From assembly GCA_012728275.1 (NCBI GenBank), contig JAAYFK010000015.1, positions 16,430-80,429 on the forward strand: a DNA stretch of 64,000 bases, written 5' to 3'. The notes beneath the pieces were generated by a model, which was given only the letters and a program-made list of their open reading frames with translations, was not told the origin of the DNA and did not search any database. The translations under genes were made by a program, and so were the position numbers. Position 1 is the first letter of the stretch, and each line of letters begins with the position of its first letter. The stretch comes from Clostridiaceae bacterium (GTDB lineage Bacteria; Bacillota; Clostridia; Saccharofermentanales; Saccharofermentanaceae). Positions 36,909 through 46,800 of this stretch are shown piece by piece.

Positions 36909-38228
36909 TTATAGTTGTGTACCACACTCAGGACAGAACTTAGGTGAACTACCATCAGCAGACTTCCATCCACACTTAGGGCATCCAGCACTAGCAATCG
37001 GCTGAGGTTTTCCACATTCTCCACAGAACTTACCTGTGTTACCAGCGTTACCACAAGAGCATGTCCATCCAGCATTAGCAACTGGCTGAGGTTTTCCACA
37101 CTCGCCACAGAACTTACCTGTGTTACCAGCCTTACCGCAAGAGCATGTCCATCCGGATTGAGCTGCTTGAGTAGCACCAGCTTGAGCTTGTTGCTGTTGT
37201 TGGCCAAGGAAGCCAAATGCAGCATTAGTTTGGTTACCACCACCCATAGCACCCATCATTCCAAGACCCATTAAGCCAGTAGCTGCACCAGCGGAGTTTC
37301 CACCAGCAAGCTTCATAGCCTCAGTCTGTCCTAGGATTGCTTGAGCTGCAAGAGCGTTAGGATCACTACTAAAGTTCTTAGCCTGATCGATTTGCTCAAT
37401 TCTCTCACGTGACTTGTCATCTGGAGTGATGCTGTTAATAGCAACCATCTCTACTAACATTCCGCGAGCTTGCATCCACTCTTCATCAAGAGCCTGTTGC
37501 ATATACTCACGAAGTCTCTTCTGCTCAGAAGGTAGGTTAGCAAACATAATCTTGTCTACGCCACCGCACTTATTAAGTACTTCTGAGAAACGATCCAAGA
37601 ATTCAGCCCTTGGCTGTAATGGCTCAGCAGGTCTACCCATCAAGTCCAACTTGGTATACTCAGCACCAATGTTACCTGTAAGACTCTTAAAGAATGCTAC
37701 AGGGTCAGCAATTCTGAATGAGAAATATCCGTTCATTCTTATATAGATATTTCTGTACTCTGGATCATGATAAGGAAGTGGTGTTGGCGTTCCAAAAGCA
37801 TTATTTAGAATCTGTAGCATGTTTACATAGTATATTCTTTGCTGTTGTGCAAGCTCTCCACCCATTCTCATACGGTTCCAAGTGTCCTTAACAACATTCT
37901 TCGCGTTATCAAGGAAGTCTAGGTTAGAAAGAACTGAAGGCGCTGAAGAAGAATCCCAAGTGTACATTCCAGCTTCTGTAGTAAAATCAACAACCTTACC
38001 ATTGTCTACAAGTAAAAGAGCTGTTCCTTCTGGAACGGCAATCTTAGAACCATTAGAAATGATATCGGAATTACCTTTATTCTTACCATTCTTAATTGAC
38101 GTAGCACCACGTCTAACTAGTACGTCTTGACCAAGAGAATCACTGGTAAAAAACTCTAAATACTGATCTCTTACCGATGAAGATACTGATGTGCCAATGA
38201 CGCCAACAATATTACTAATCAATCCCAT
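36909..38228 (-). CDS. SPFH-domain protein with C-terminal zinc ribbons
   Basis: The ATG at 38228 follows GGAGGG; an upstream in-frame TTG is inside that site. The product is 439 residues. The N-terminal two thirds is an SPFH/band 7-like domain of the YdjI/virion-core type (VPEGTALLLVDNGKVVDFTTEAG, split between residues 65 and 95). A Gln/Ala/Gly linker leads to three double-CxxC zinc ribbons, the first two in a 28-residue tandem repeat ending CGECGKPQP and the last ending CPECGTQL. The cellular role is unknown; SPFH proteins form membrane-associated oligomers. It has its own terminator. Confidence 0.8.
   Translation of the reverse strand: MGLISNIVGVIGTSVSSSVRDQYLEFFTSDSLGQDVLVRRGATSIKNGKNKGNSDIISNGSKIAVPEGTALLLVDNGKVVDFTTEAGMYTWDSSSAPSVLSNLDFLDNAKNVVKDTWNRMRMGGELAQQQRIYYVNMLQILNNAFGTPTPLPYHDPEYRNIYIRMNGYFSFRIADPVAFFKSLTGNIGAEYTKLDLMGRPAEPLQPRAEFLDRFSEVLNKCGGVDKIMFANLPSEQKRLREYMQQALDEEWMQARGMLVEMVAINSITPDDKSRERIEQIDQAKNFSSDPNALAAQAILGQTEAMKLAGGNSAGAATGLMGLGMMGAMGGGNQTNAAFGFLGQQQQQAQAGATQAAQSGWTCSCGKAGNTGKFCGECGKPQPVANAGWTCSCGNAGNTGKFCGECGKPQPIASAGCPKCGWKSADGSSPKFCPECGTQL
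37000..37167 (-). repeat. Tandem 84-bp duplication encoding zinc ribbons
   Basis: Two 84-bp copies begin at 37000 and 37084 (GGCTGAGGTTTTCCACA in each) and are nearly identical. Each encodes one 28-residue zinc ribbon with CxC and CxxC pairs. The high similarity suggests a recent in-frame duplication. Confidence 0.88.
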
Positions 38229-38325
38229 GAATATTCCCTCCAAAATTAAATAATATGTCGAAAAAATCCCGACAGAAAAATATTATCATTTTCTTAGTGC
38301 CTTTACAATGATAATTGTAGCAGTA

Positions 38326-39024
38326 TTAGTAGTCGTAGCTGATAGTTTGCTTCAACATAAATACTTCATCTTCAGAAAAACCGCAATTTTCGCTACGGTC
38401 AAATAAAGATTTCATGATTGAGTTAGTTATAACAGGAATTCCTGTAAGTTTACTTGCTTCTTGAAGTATCTCTTGACCCTCAAGTACATCAGCCAAGGTG
38501 GTTTCGTCTAAAATATTCGTGTTATTTATGTAACCGGTAATTGGAATTTTTGCTGCCAAGGATAGTTCTTCAGTCATTTGTGAGATTTGCTCTGGAGTTG
38601 ATGTGAAAGGGCGTCTGCAATTGACTACCATATATAGACCATAGTCGATATTACGTAAACGAGAATTAAGAGAACCAAGGACGTTGGCACCGAGGTCTTC
38701 TCCACCTATATCGAAAATAGAGTGATTAGAGTCATCATCAAAAGCAGCATACATCTCGCCTGGAAGAGCAGGAACATCAACATTTGAATTAGCATAAGAT
38801 GAAGAAACTACTCGAATACCACAATCAGTGAGTTTGGCAACAGCATCAGCTGATCGATAGTAAGGATTAACTATATCGAGGTCTGCTAGAAGAACGTTTA
38901 TGTTTGGGTTTTCTTTTTTTAGAAGAAGAGCGCTATTTACGGAAATCTCCGATTTACCACTTCCATATGCGCCAATGAAAATGTTCAATTTGTGTTTCAT
39001 AAGAATTTTCGAGAAATGCTCCAT
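38326..39024 (-). CDS. P-loop NTPase (MinD/ParA/CobQ-like), unknown role
   Basis: This 232-residue cytoplasmic protein has a Walker A loop GAYGSGKSE near residue 18 rather than the KGGxGKT of true ParA proteins. A second motif, VLLADLDIVNPYYRS, resembles the MinD/ParA Walker A' region. FDIGGEDLG could supply Walker B-like residues. ATG at 39024 has AAGGAG upstream. It sits between the SPFH gene and a diguanylate cyclase on the same strand. I do not recognise a specific function. Confidence 0.6.
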   Translation of the reverse strand: MEHFSKILMKHKLNIFIGAYGSGKSEISVNSALLLKKENPNINVLLADLDIVNPYYRSADAVAKLTDCGIRVVSSSYANSNVDVPALPGEMYAAFDDDSNHSIFDIGGEDLGANVLGSLNSRLRNIDYGLYMVVNCRRPFTSTPEQISQMTEELSLAAKIPITGYINNTNILDETTLADVLEGQEILQEASKLTGIPVITNSIMKSLFDRSENCGFSEDEVFMLKQTISYDY

Positions 39025-39077
39025 GATTACTCCTTGTTATCTTGATGATTTAATATTCAAAGGATTATACACCATAA

Positions 39078-40175
39078 CTAAAGGTAATTACTCTTCATGA
39101 CAGCTTTTAACTTATACATCCGCTCATCAACTTGATCCAAAGCTTCATGAATGTCATCGCCACCATGAAACTCAATAGTGCCATATGCAAATGATATCTG
39201 GATACCATGAACAAAGCCACAACGATCTTGCGCTGTTCGTAAGTATTGGTTTATTGTCTCTCTGGGTGTATCCAAAGAAAGCATAACAAACTCATCTCCA
39301 CCAAATCTGTATATTCGACTCTTCTTAATGCCTATTGCCGAAATAGCCTTAACTACTTGCAAGATTGCCTTGTCTCCTTCAGAATGCCCATACTTGTCGT
39401 TGATGCCTTTTAGACCGTTCAAGTCAATCATTGTAATAGTACATAACCTATCTTTTCGAAGATCCTCGAGAGCTCTGATGCAAACTGGTCTTCGATAGAC
39501 TCCTGTCAATGAATCATGAAGAACCATGTGAATGTTTAGCAACAAGAAATACATAATTAAGCAAAATACAGTCATATTCCATCTGATAAATTGGATACCA
39601 TAGAAAATCTCTAGGCTGTCGCAAATCATAACTGCAGCTGCAACAACCAAAAAGAAAAGTGTTTCTCTTCGTTTGTCGTACTCCTTGTTTTTCAAAGATA
39701 AAATCAGGATAGCTAACATATAGAATTCGCCTGTTATGTAAGGAAATAAGAAAACTGGGCCTTGAACATATTTGTTTGTCAATTCTATTGTGAATAAGCC
39801 TCCAAGGGGCGAATACGCTACACTCAATAATGCATTAAGGACAAGTGGTACGAAGAATAAGCCATTCTTCAGATACTTATTGTCAATTCCATATATATAA
39901 GTGAAAGTCATAGATAATGCAGGAGCGATTGCAAATAAAGAAACTTGTGCAATATATTGAATGGCAATGTTTCCGCCTTGATCTAGAGGCACAGAGAATA
40001 TATAGGCAGTAGATTCAGCGATGATGCAAGCCAGAAGGACAGCACTGCCAATGAAAAAGAACTTTTTCACGCGATATCTAAGAAGGACACTTCGGTATAT
40101 AAATACTAGAAAAATACACAAAGCTACAACAGAAACAAGATAAGACTGAATTATCGTCAAAATTGTTTCTCTCAT
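39078..40175 (-). CDS. Membrane-bound diguanylate cyclase (GGDEF)
   Basis: About seven hydrophobic segments (residues 1-225) precede a C-terminal GGDEF domain (LHDSLTGVYRRPV, DLNGLKGINDKYGHSEGD, RFGGDEFVML). The active-site GGDEF is intact, so c-di-GMP synthesis is expected. The allosteric RxxD site that normally lies five residues before GGDEF is absent (IKKS at that place), so product inhibition by that route is unlikely. The N-terminal region resembles 7TM sensory domains of histidine kinases. It follows mutS2 by 12 bp. Confidence 0.88.
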   Translation of the reverse strand: MRETILTIIQSYLVSVVALCIFLVFIYRSVLLRYRVKKFFFIGSAVLLACIIAESTAYIFSVPLDQGGNIAIQYIAQVSLFAIAPALSMTFTYIYGIDNKYLKNGLFFVPLVLNALLSVAYSPLGGLFTIELTNKYVQGPVFLFPYITGEFYMLAILILSLKNKEYDKRRETLFFLVVAAAVMICDSLEIFYGIQFIRWNMTVFCLIMYFLLLNIHMVLHDSLTGVYRRPVCIRALEDLRKDRLCTITMIDLNGLKGINDKYGHSEGDKAILQVVKAISAIGIKKSRIYRFGGDEFVMLSLDTPRETINQYLRTAQDRCGFVHGIQISFAYGTIEFHGGDDIHEALDQVDERMYKLKAVMKSNYL

Positions 40176-40187
40176 GTTGGCTCCTCT

Positions 40188-42680
40188 CTAGACAAGAGTT
40201 GCTATTGTAACTCCGTCTTCACCTTCGCCAGATATTCCAAGACGATGACTTTCTACTCTTGGATCTTGGCGAAGATACTCGTCTACAATGCTTCTTAATA
40301 CGCCACTACCCTTACCATGAACAATTCGTATTTTATTAATACCTGTTAGTGAGCAATCATCAATATATCTGTCAAGAGCAGACCTAGCTTCTTCAGCTCT
40401 CATCCCAATAAGCATAATCTCAGGGACAACGGTTGAGACCTTCTCCATAGCTATCCGTCTAGCAGAATTTGGTTTGTCCGTAACGGGAATACGTCGACTC
40501 TTGGTATTGCTGTTACTGCCACTAACTTGCTCATTCATCTTCATTTTGTCATGGTTATTTTTCGTTGGCAATACGAGCATATCAGTAGTAACAAAATATT
40601 TTATTCCATTTGCTTCTACACGAAGCTTTCCACTACGGTTAGGAGTACTTAGAGCCTTACCTAAGATATTAAGGCTTGGCACGAAGTATTGTTCACCTTC
40701 AACTACTTTTGCTGGTTTCTCGCCAGGCAAAGTGACATTCTCATACAATTGCTCATCGCCTTCTTCGCTCGATAAGTCCTTAACTCCTGCACGTAGTCTT
40801 CGTCTAATGCGATTCAATTCTTCAACAGTATCCTCTGCTTTACTTCTCTTCGCATCTTCCTTTATTTTCTTAAGGAGCTCGTTAATTTCGTCTTCCTTAT
40901 CTTGAAGCATACTCTTCATCTCACTACGGGAATTATTCAGGATCTTTGTCTTTGATTGCTTAAGGGCGATTTTTTCTTCCTCAAGTTCCTTCGCCATCTT
41001 ACGAAGATCCTGTCTTATGCTCTCGTTCTCTTTTTGTAAGGAAGCAGCAAGCTTATTCTTCGCTTCGGCATCTTCGATCAGACGTCCAAAGGAAAGCTCT
41101 TCTTCAGATAGATTAGCTGTAGCGTTATTAATTATTCTCTCAGGTATACCTAGTTTTCGAGAAATAATAAAAGCATTACTAGAACCGGGCATGCCAATAA
41201 CAAGACGATATGTCGGCGACAGTGTCTCAGTGTCGAATTCGCACGAAGCATTCATGACACCTTCCTTCTCAATAGCATATGCCTTGAGTTCTTTGTAATG
41301 TGTTGTGGCCATCGTTATGCAATTTTTAGAAATCAGCTCGTCTAGAATTGATACAGCAAGCGCGGCGCCCTCAGCAGGATCGGTTCCAGCACCAAGCTCA
41401 TCCAAAAGAACAAGCGAATTACCACGAATGTTCTTAAGAATAAACACAATGTTTGACATGTGGGCTGAGAAAGTCGACAAGCTTTGCTCAATCGATTGTT
41501 CATCACCGATATCAGCAAGAATCCTATCGAAAACCGACACTTCAGTTCCTACGTTGCATGGTATCATCATTCCTGCTTGCGCCATCAATGTCATAAGTCC
41601 GCAGGTCTTAAGCGATACAGTTTTTCCGCCCGTGTTAGGTCCCGTAATAACCAGTGTCTTATATGTCTTACCAATATCTATATCAACTGGTACGACCTTC
41701 TTCTTATCAATAAGCGGATGTCTAGCCTTCACCAAATGAACGTTTCCAGAAGAATTGATAGCTGGTTTAATAGCATTTTGGCTAATTGCTAACTGTCCTT
41801 TCGCACTTGCGAAGTCGATACAAGCAATAATTGAGATGTCAGCTTGAAGCTCCTTCTCACGACTAACCATTTCCTCGGTTAATTGCTGTAGAATTCTTGC
41901 TATCTCGTCTCTTTCTAGCGAAACAATCTCACTAATTCTGTTATTCGCTTCGACTACACTCATAGGCTCAATAAAAACTGTTTGTCCCGAAGCGGATGAA
42001 TCGTGAATAATTCCTGGAAGTCTGTTCTTGCATTCAGTCTTAACTGGCACGCAATAACGGTCTCCTCTTAAAGTAATTATCGCTTCTCTTAGAATATCTT
42101 CGCTTTCTCGAATTATTCTATCCATAATCACACGAATTTTTTGCTGCAGATCCTTCTTCTCTCTTCGCAATGAATATAAATATTCCGACGCTCTATCATT
42201 CATCTCGTCCTCATTAGCAATGCAACGTCTGATTTCCTTTTCGAGATTAGGTAAGGACTCTAGAGAAAGTATGCTCGAAAAAAGGTTCGAGTTAATCATA
42301 TCAGCATGTTCGTCAGAAACAACAGCCTTCATGTTCTCGACAGAACTAATAAAAGCGGCCACATCCAAAAGCGCGCGAATTGTCAAACAACCGCCAGCTT
42401 TGCCATATGATAAATATGGACCAATATTCGCGAAACCGCCAAGTGGAAGGTTTCCATACTTATTAATGTATGAATATGCCTCGTAAGTATCACTCAAAGA
42501 CTCAACAATTAGCGAACTATCGGTTGTAGGAACAATCTCTGCTGCTAACTTTTTACCAAACGAAGTCCTAGCGTATCCAATTAACTCGTTTACTATCTTA
42601 TCAAATTCTAAAGTAATAAGAACGCGACCCTTAATTTGATTGCGCCGTGCTTCTTCTTCAAAAGTAAAGTACTTGTACAT
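40188..42680 (-). CDS. mutS2: Endonuclease MutS2
   Basis: MutS2 (830 residues) has the MutS ATPase core with Walker A GPNTGGKT and DELGAGTDPAEG, a long coiled coil (residues 510-640), and the C-terminal Smr nuclease domain with IRIVHGKGSGVLR. By family it suppresses homologous recombination or rescues collided ribosomes; it lacks the mismatch-recognition domain of MutS. The start has only a weak site (AGAGAA). It is 13 bp after pfkA. Confidence 0.95.
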   Translation of the reverse strand: MYKYFTFEEEARRNQIKGRVLITLEFDKIVNELIGYARTSFGKKLAAEIVPTTDSSLIVESLSDTYEAYSYINKYGNLPLGGFANIGPYLSYGKAGGCLTIRALLDVAAFISSVENMKAVVSDEHADMINSNLFSSILSLESLPNLEKEIRRCIANEDEMNDRASEYLYSLRREKKDLQQKIRVIMDRIIRESEDILREAIITLRGDRYCVPVKTECKNRLPGIIHDSSASGQTVFIEPMSVVEANNRISEIVSLERDEIARILQQLTEEMVSREKELQADISIIACIDFASAKGQLAISQNAIKPAINSSGNVHLVKARHPLIDKKKVVPVDIDIGKTYKTLVITGPNTGGKTVSLKTCGLMTLMAQAGMMIPCNVGTEVSVFDRILADIGDEQSIEQSLSTFSAHMSNIVFILKNIRGNSLVLLDELGAGTDPAEGAALAVSILDELISKNCITMATTHYKELKAYAIEKEGVMNASCEFDTETLSPTYRLVIGMPGSSNAFIISRKLGIPERIINNATANLSEEELSFGRLIEDAEAKNKLAASLQKENESIRQDLRKMAKELEEEKIALKQSKTKILNNSRSEMKSMLQDKEDEINELLKKIKEDAKRSKAEDTVEELNRIRRRLRAGVKDLSSEEGDEQLYENVTLPGEKPAKVVEGEQYFVPSLNILGKALSTPNRSGKLRVEANGIKYFVTTDMLVLPTKNNHDKMKMNEQVSGSNSNTKSRRIPVTDKPNSARRIAMEKVSTVVPEIMLIGMRAEEARSALDRYIDDCSLTGINKIRIVHGKGSGVLRSIVDEYLRQDPRVESHRLGISGEGEDGVTIATLV

Positions 42681-42693
42681 ATAATTCTCTTAT

Positions 42694-43749
42694 TTACGAA
42701 AGTCTCTTAGTTTGAGCGATTTCCTCAGCAGAAATGCTCTTCGTCATCTTGAGTCCTTCCTCAATATCTAAATCAGTAATCTTATCGTCTCTTTGAACTA
42801 TGAGCCTATTGAATCTGTTTTCCAAAATGCAATCAATAGCACGAACTCCCATAAGACTTGCTGTAGTTCTATCTCGAAGTGAAGGACTTCCTCCTCTTTG
42901 AAGATGTCCAAGAATTGTAGGGCGAGCCTCAATACCAGTTGCATCTTCTATTCTCTTTGCAATATCAGTAGCCGTGCCAGCACCTTCCGCAACAATTACA
43001 ATATAATGTCTCTTGCCCTTGTTACGACTATCAAGAATTCCACGTACAACTATCTTATCAAAGTCAGTAGAAATCTCAGGGATTAAAATACACTCAGCTC
43101 CAGTTGCAATACCAACATTCAATGCTATGTATCCGGCTCTTCTTCCCATAACTTCAATTACTGAGCAACGCTCATGAGAAGATGCTGTATCTCTTAGTTT
43201 ATCGATAGCCTCCATGGCAGTATTCATAGCTGTATCGAAACCAATAGTGTATTCGGTAGAAGCAACGTCATTATCTATCGTTCCAGGTATACCAATAACA
43301 GGTACGCCTATTCTCGCTAAATCTCTTGCTCCTTTGAAGGATCCATCTCCACCGATTACTACTAATACATCTATACCATAAATATCAAGCATTCTAGCAC
43401 CCTTAACTACTCCTACAGGTGTTGAAAATGTCTTAGATCTGGCTGTCATAAGAAATGTTCCACCACGTTGAAGAGTTTCAGATACATCTCTTGTACTTAT
43501 CTGAGATATCTCACCCTTCCACAGTCCATGAAATCCTCGAGTAACTCCGAACACGTCAAAACCAGCATTGATTCCAGCACGAACTACTGCTCTTATTGTA
43601 GCGTTCATTCCAGGAGCATCTCCTCCACTAGTCAAAACAGCTATTCTTTTTACTCCAGTCTTATCATTCTCATCGATTTGATCATAGTTCTTAGCAATTA
43701 AATTCGCAAGTTCTGGAAGATTATTCTCATCATATCTAATATCTAGCAT
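42694..43749 (-). CDS. pfkA: ATP-dependent 6-phosphofructokinase
   Basis: PfkA phosphorylates fructose-6-phosphate, the committed step of glycolysis. Motifs: VLTSGGDAPGMN, GGDGSFKGA (the Gly of GGDGS marks ATP rather than PPi use), PGTIDNDV and MGRRAGYIAL. About 30 extra residues precede the usual start (IRYDENNLPELANLI); the total of 351 is slightly longer than the usual 320. The neighbour dnaE upstream is a classical Firmicute arrangement. Confidence 0.95.
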   Translation of the reverse strand: MLDIRYDENNLPELANLIAKNYDQIDENDKTGVKRIAVLTSGGDAPGMNATIRAVVRAGINAGFDVFGVTRGFHGLWKGEISQISTRDVSETLQRGGTFLMTARSKTFSTPVGVVKGARMLDIYGIDVLVVIGGDGSFKGARDLARIGVPVIGIPGTIDNDVASTEYTIGFDTAMNTAMEAIDKLRDTASSHERCSVIEVMGRRAGYIALNVGIATGAECILIPEISTDFDKIVVRGILDSRNKGKRHYIVIVAEGAGTATDIAKRIEDATGIEARPTILGHLQRGGSPSLRDRTTASLMGVRAIDCILENRFNRLIVQRDDKITDLDIEEGLKMTKSISAEEIAQTKRLS

Positions 43750-43830
43750 AGCGCCTCCACTTATTCATCAAAATATTACTCTAGCAATTATACACTAATT
43801 AGGGTTCTTCAATATGGCGATAACGTTATT

Positions 43831-46800
43831 TTATTTGAATACAATCTGAACATTATCGCTTCCGCAGAGCTCCTTAAGTCTATCAATAATGCCCTCATCG
43901 TCTGACACACTGCAAACGTCATCAAGTCTAACACTAGCGTTGCTAGCTATGCTTTGTACTACGACTGGTAAATTGCCATGGAAAAAAGCCAGAAAATTCA
44001 ATAGTCTTTTATACTCCTTGCTTTCTAAGGAACCATTGAACCGAATATGCAATTCCTTCTCAAGAGTTTTCTCTTGCAAAGGATCAGATTGAGAAGACAT
44101 TTTATATGCACTTCTAGATGCATTTACTATTCGTGAGATATCTCGATTTTGCATAACTGAAGCAATCTCTTCATCATTAACAGGCATTGGAATAATTCTA
44201 TCTATGACCATAGAGAAAGCATCTTGATTTGAAAGTCTCCTTTTGCCTACTACAAGATAGGCATTATTTACAACCGAAGATGAGGCGAATTCATCAAATA
44301 CTCTTCCAAACATTACTGCTTCATAATGACCATAGATATCCTCAAATTGGCAAACACACATTTGCTTCTTCGCTTTAGTAACTCGGACATTCTTTCTTTG
44401 AAGCATTCCACACATTATGATTTCTTTATCGTCATTAAGGTACGACAAATTGCCTGAGTCGGTTAAGTCCTTAACCTCGCCCATATCAAAGGTAACTAAC
44501 TCCGTGATGCTTTTCTTGAAGCTATTCAATGGATGCCCGGATATATATATTCCTACCATTTCCTTCTCTAAAGCTAACTTCTCAGAAAGTGGGTACTCCT
44601 TTACTTCTGTCATTCTTATTTGGGGCTCCGACATCACATTCATTCCAGCATTATCGAAAAGACTTAATTGCCCATTTATCGAACTGTTCGCAGATTTTGC
44701 TAGTCTATCTAGTTCGGTTTGAATTGTTGCAACCATTGTCGCTCTTGAGTATCCCGTCCAATCAAGTCCCGATGAGAATATTAGTGACTCTATCATTTTT
44801 CGATTTAAACCAATACCGGCACTTCTAACAATAAAATCAGAGAATGATTTGAACTCTTGATTCTTCTCGCGTTCTTTTACAAGTAGATTTACAGCGCCTT
44901 CACCAACATTCTTTATTACCGATAGACCTATACGAACAGCACGTAGTTTCTCACCACTTTCTTCAGTAGTAAATCTTCCAACACTTTTATTTACATCTGG
45001 AGGCAGAATCTTAATTCCCATAGGCTCGCAGCAGGTAATATACCAAGCCGCAGCACCGAGGCTGTTTCTAAAAGAATTCATCATAGCTGCCATAAACTCT
45101 GATGGATAATAATACTTCAAGTAAGCAGTATCGTATGCAAGTACCGCATAAGCAGCAGCGTGAGACTTATTAAAAGCATAACCCGCGAAATTACTAACAT
45201 CATTAAAAATCTTATCTGCTGTCTTCTCATCGACACCACGCTTAATACATCCATCAACGACACGATTTTTATCATCAATACCACCATGAATAAAGAGTTC
45301 TCTATACTTCTCCATAATGGAGCGTTTCTTCTTACTCATGGCACGACGAATGTTATCCGATTGTCCCATTGAGAATCCAGCTAAATCTCGAACTATTTGC
45401 ATTACTTGCTCTTGATAAACCATGCAGCCATATGTCACATTAAGAATAGGTTCCAATAGTGGATGATCATATTTAATTAGCGACGAATCGTGCTTGCATG
45501 CAATGTACTTAGGAATTTGATCCATAGGTCCAGGTCTATAAAGTGAAATTCCAGCAATTACGTCCTCTAACGAGCTTGGTTTCAAGTCCCTCATAAAGGC
45601 TGTCATACCACGACTCTCAAGTTGGAATACTCCAACAGTTTGACCATCACCTATCATCTTATAAATATTCGCATCATCAAGAGGAATCCTATCTAAGTCA
45701 ATTGAAGTTCCTAGATTCGAATGAACCATATCGACCGTATCTCTTAGGACAGTCAGAGTTCTCAATCCTAGGAAGTCAAATTTCAACAAACCTACACTCT
45801 CAATATCTGCCTTGGCGAATTGAACAACAGTTGAATTCTCGTTGACAGACAAAGGTGCTATATTCGTAATTTCTTGCCCAGAAATAATTACACCGGCTGC
45901 ATGCGTCGATGAATGACGAGGCAAGCCCTCCAATCTCATGGAATAGTCAAGTACCTTCTTAATACTCTCATCTGACTCGTATTCGTCACGAAGTTCCTTG
46001 TTCATTTCCAAAGCCTTAGAAATAGTAATTCCGATATTCTCCGGTATAAGTTTAGCGACCTTGTCAGCCACCGCATATGGCAAGTCCATAACTCTAGCCA
46101 CATCTCTAATACACAATCGCGCTGCCAGAGTACCAAAAGTAATTACTTGCGCTACTCTCTCCTGACCATACTTCGCCGTAACATAATCAATTACTTCCTG
46201 CCTTCTCTCGTAGCAAAAATCTATATCAAAGTCAGGCATTGAAACTCTCTCGCTATTGAGAAATCGTTCGAAAACAAGCTTATATTTAATAGGGTCTATA
46301 TTCGTTATCCCGATTGTGTATGCCACAAGCGACCCAGCACCAGAGCCTCTTCCTGGTCCCACCATAATGCTATTTTGCTTCGCAAAGGAGATAAAGTCCC
46401 ATACAATTAAATAGTAATCCGTATAACCCATTCCATTTATTACGGACAGCTCATGTTCAATTCGTTGCTTGTACTCATTCTTTATCTCTTCATCTATAAT
46501 ATCGATCAACTCAAACTTCTTATTAAGTCCTTCATACGCTATAAATGATAAATACTCTTTGTTGTCTTTGAATCCTTGTGGAATATCATATTTAGGCAAG
46601 TGAATAGTATCGAAATCATATTGAGCATTACACATTGAGGCTATCTTATTAGTGTTCTCAATCGCATCCGGAACATCAACAAAAAATCGTCTCATTTGAG
46701 TCTCTGACTTAACAAAGAAATCATTTATAGCCATTCTCATTCTGTCATTATCCGATAACTTTGAGCCTGTCTGCATGCAAAGCAATACGTCTTCAACCTC

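Noticed and set aside
38240..38325. TGTCG/CGACA hairpin near 38253 as terminator
   Set aside because: The T run lies in the loop and not after the stem; support is too weak.
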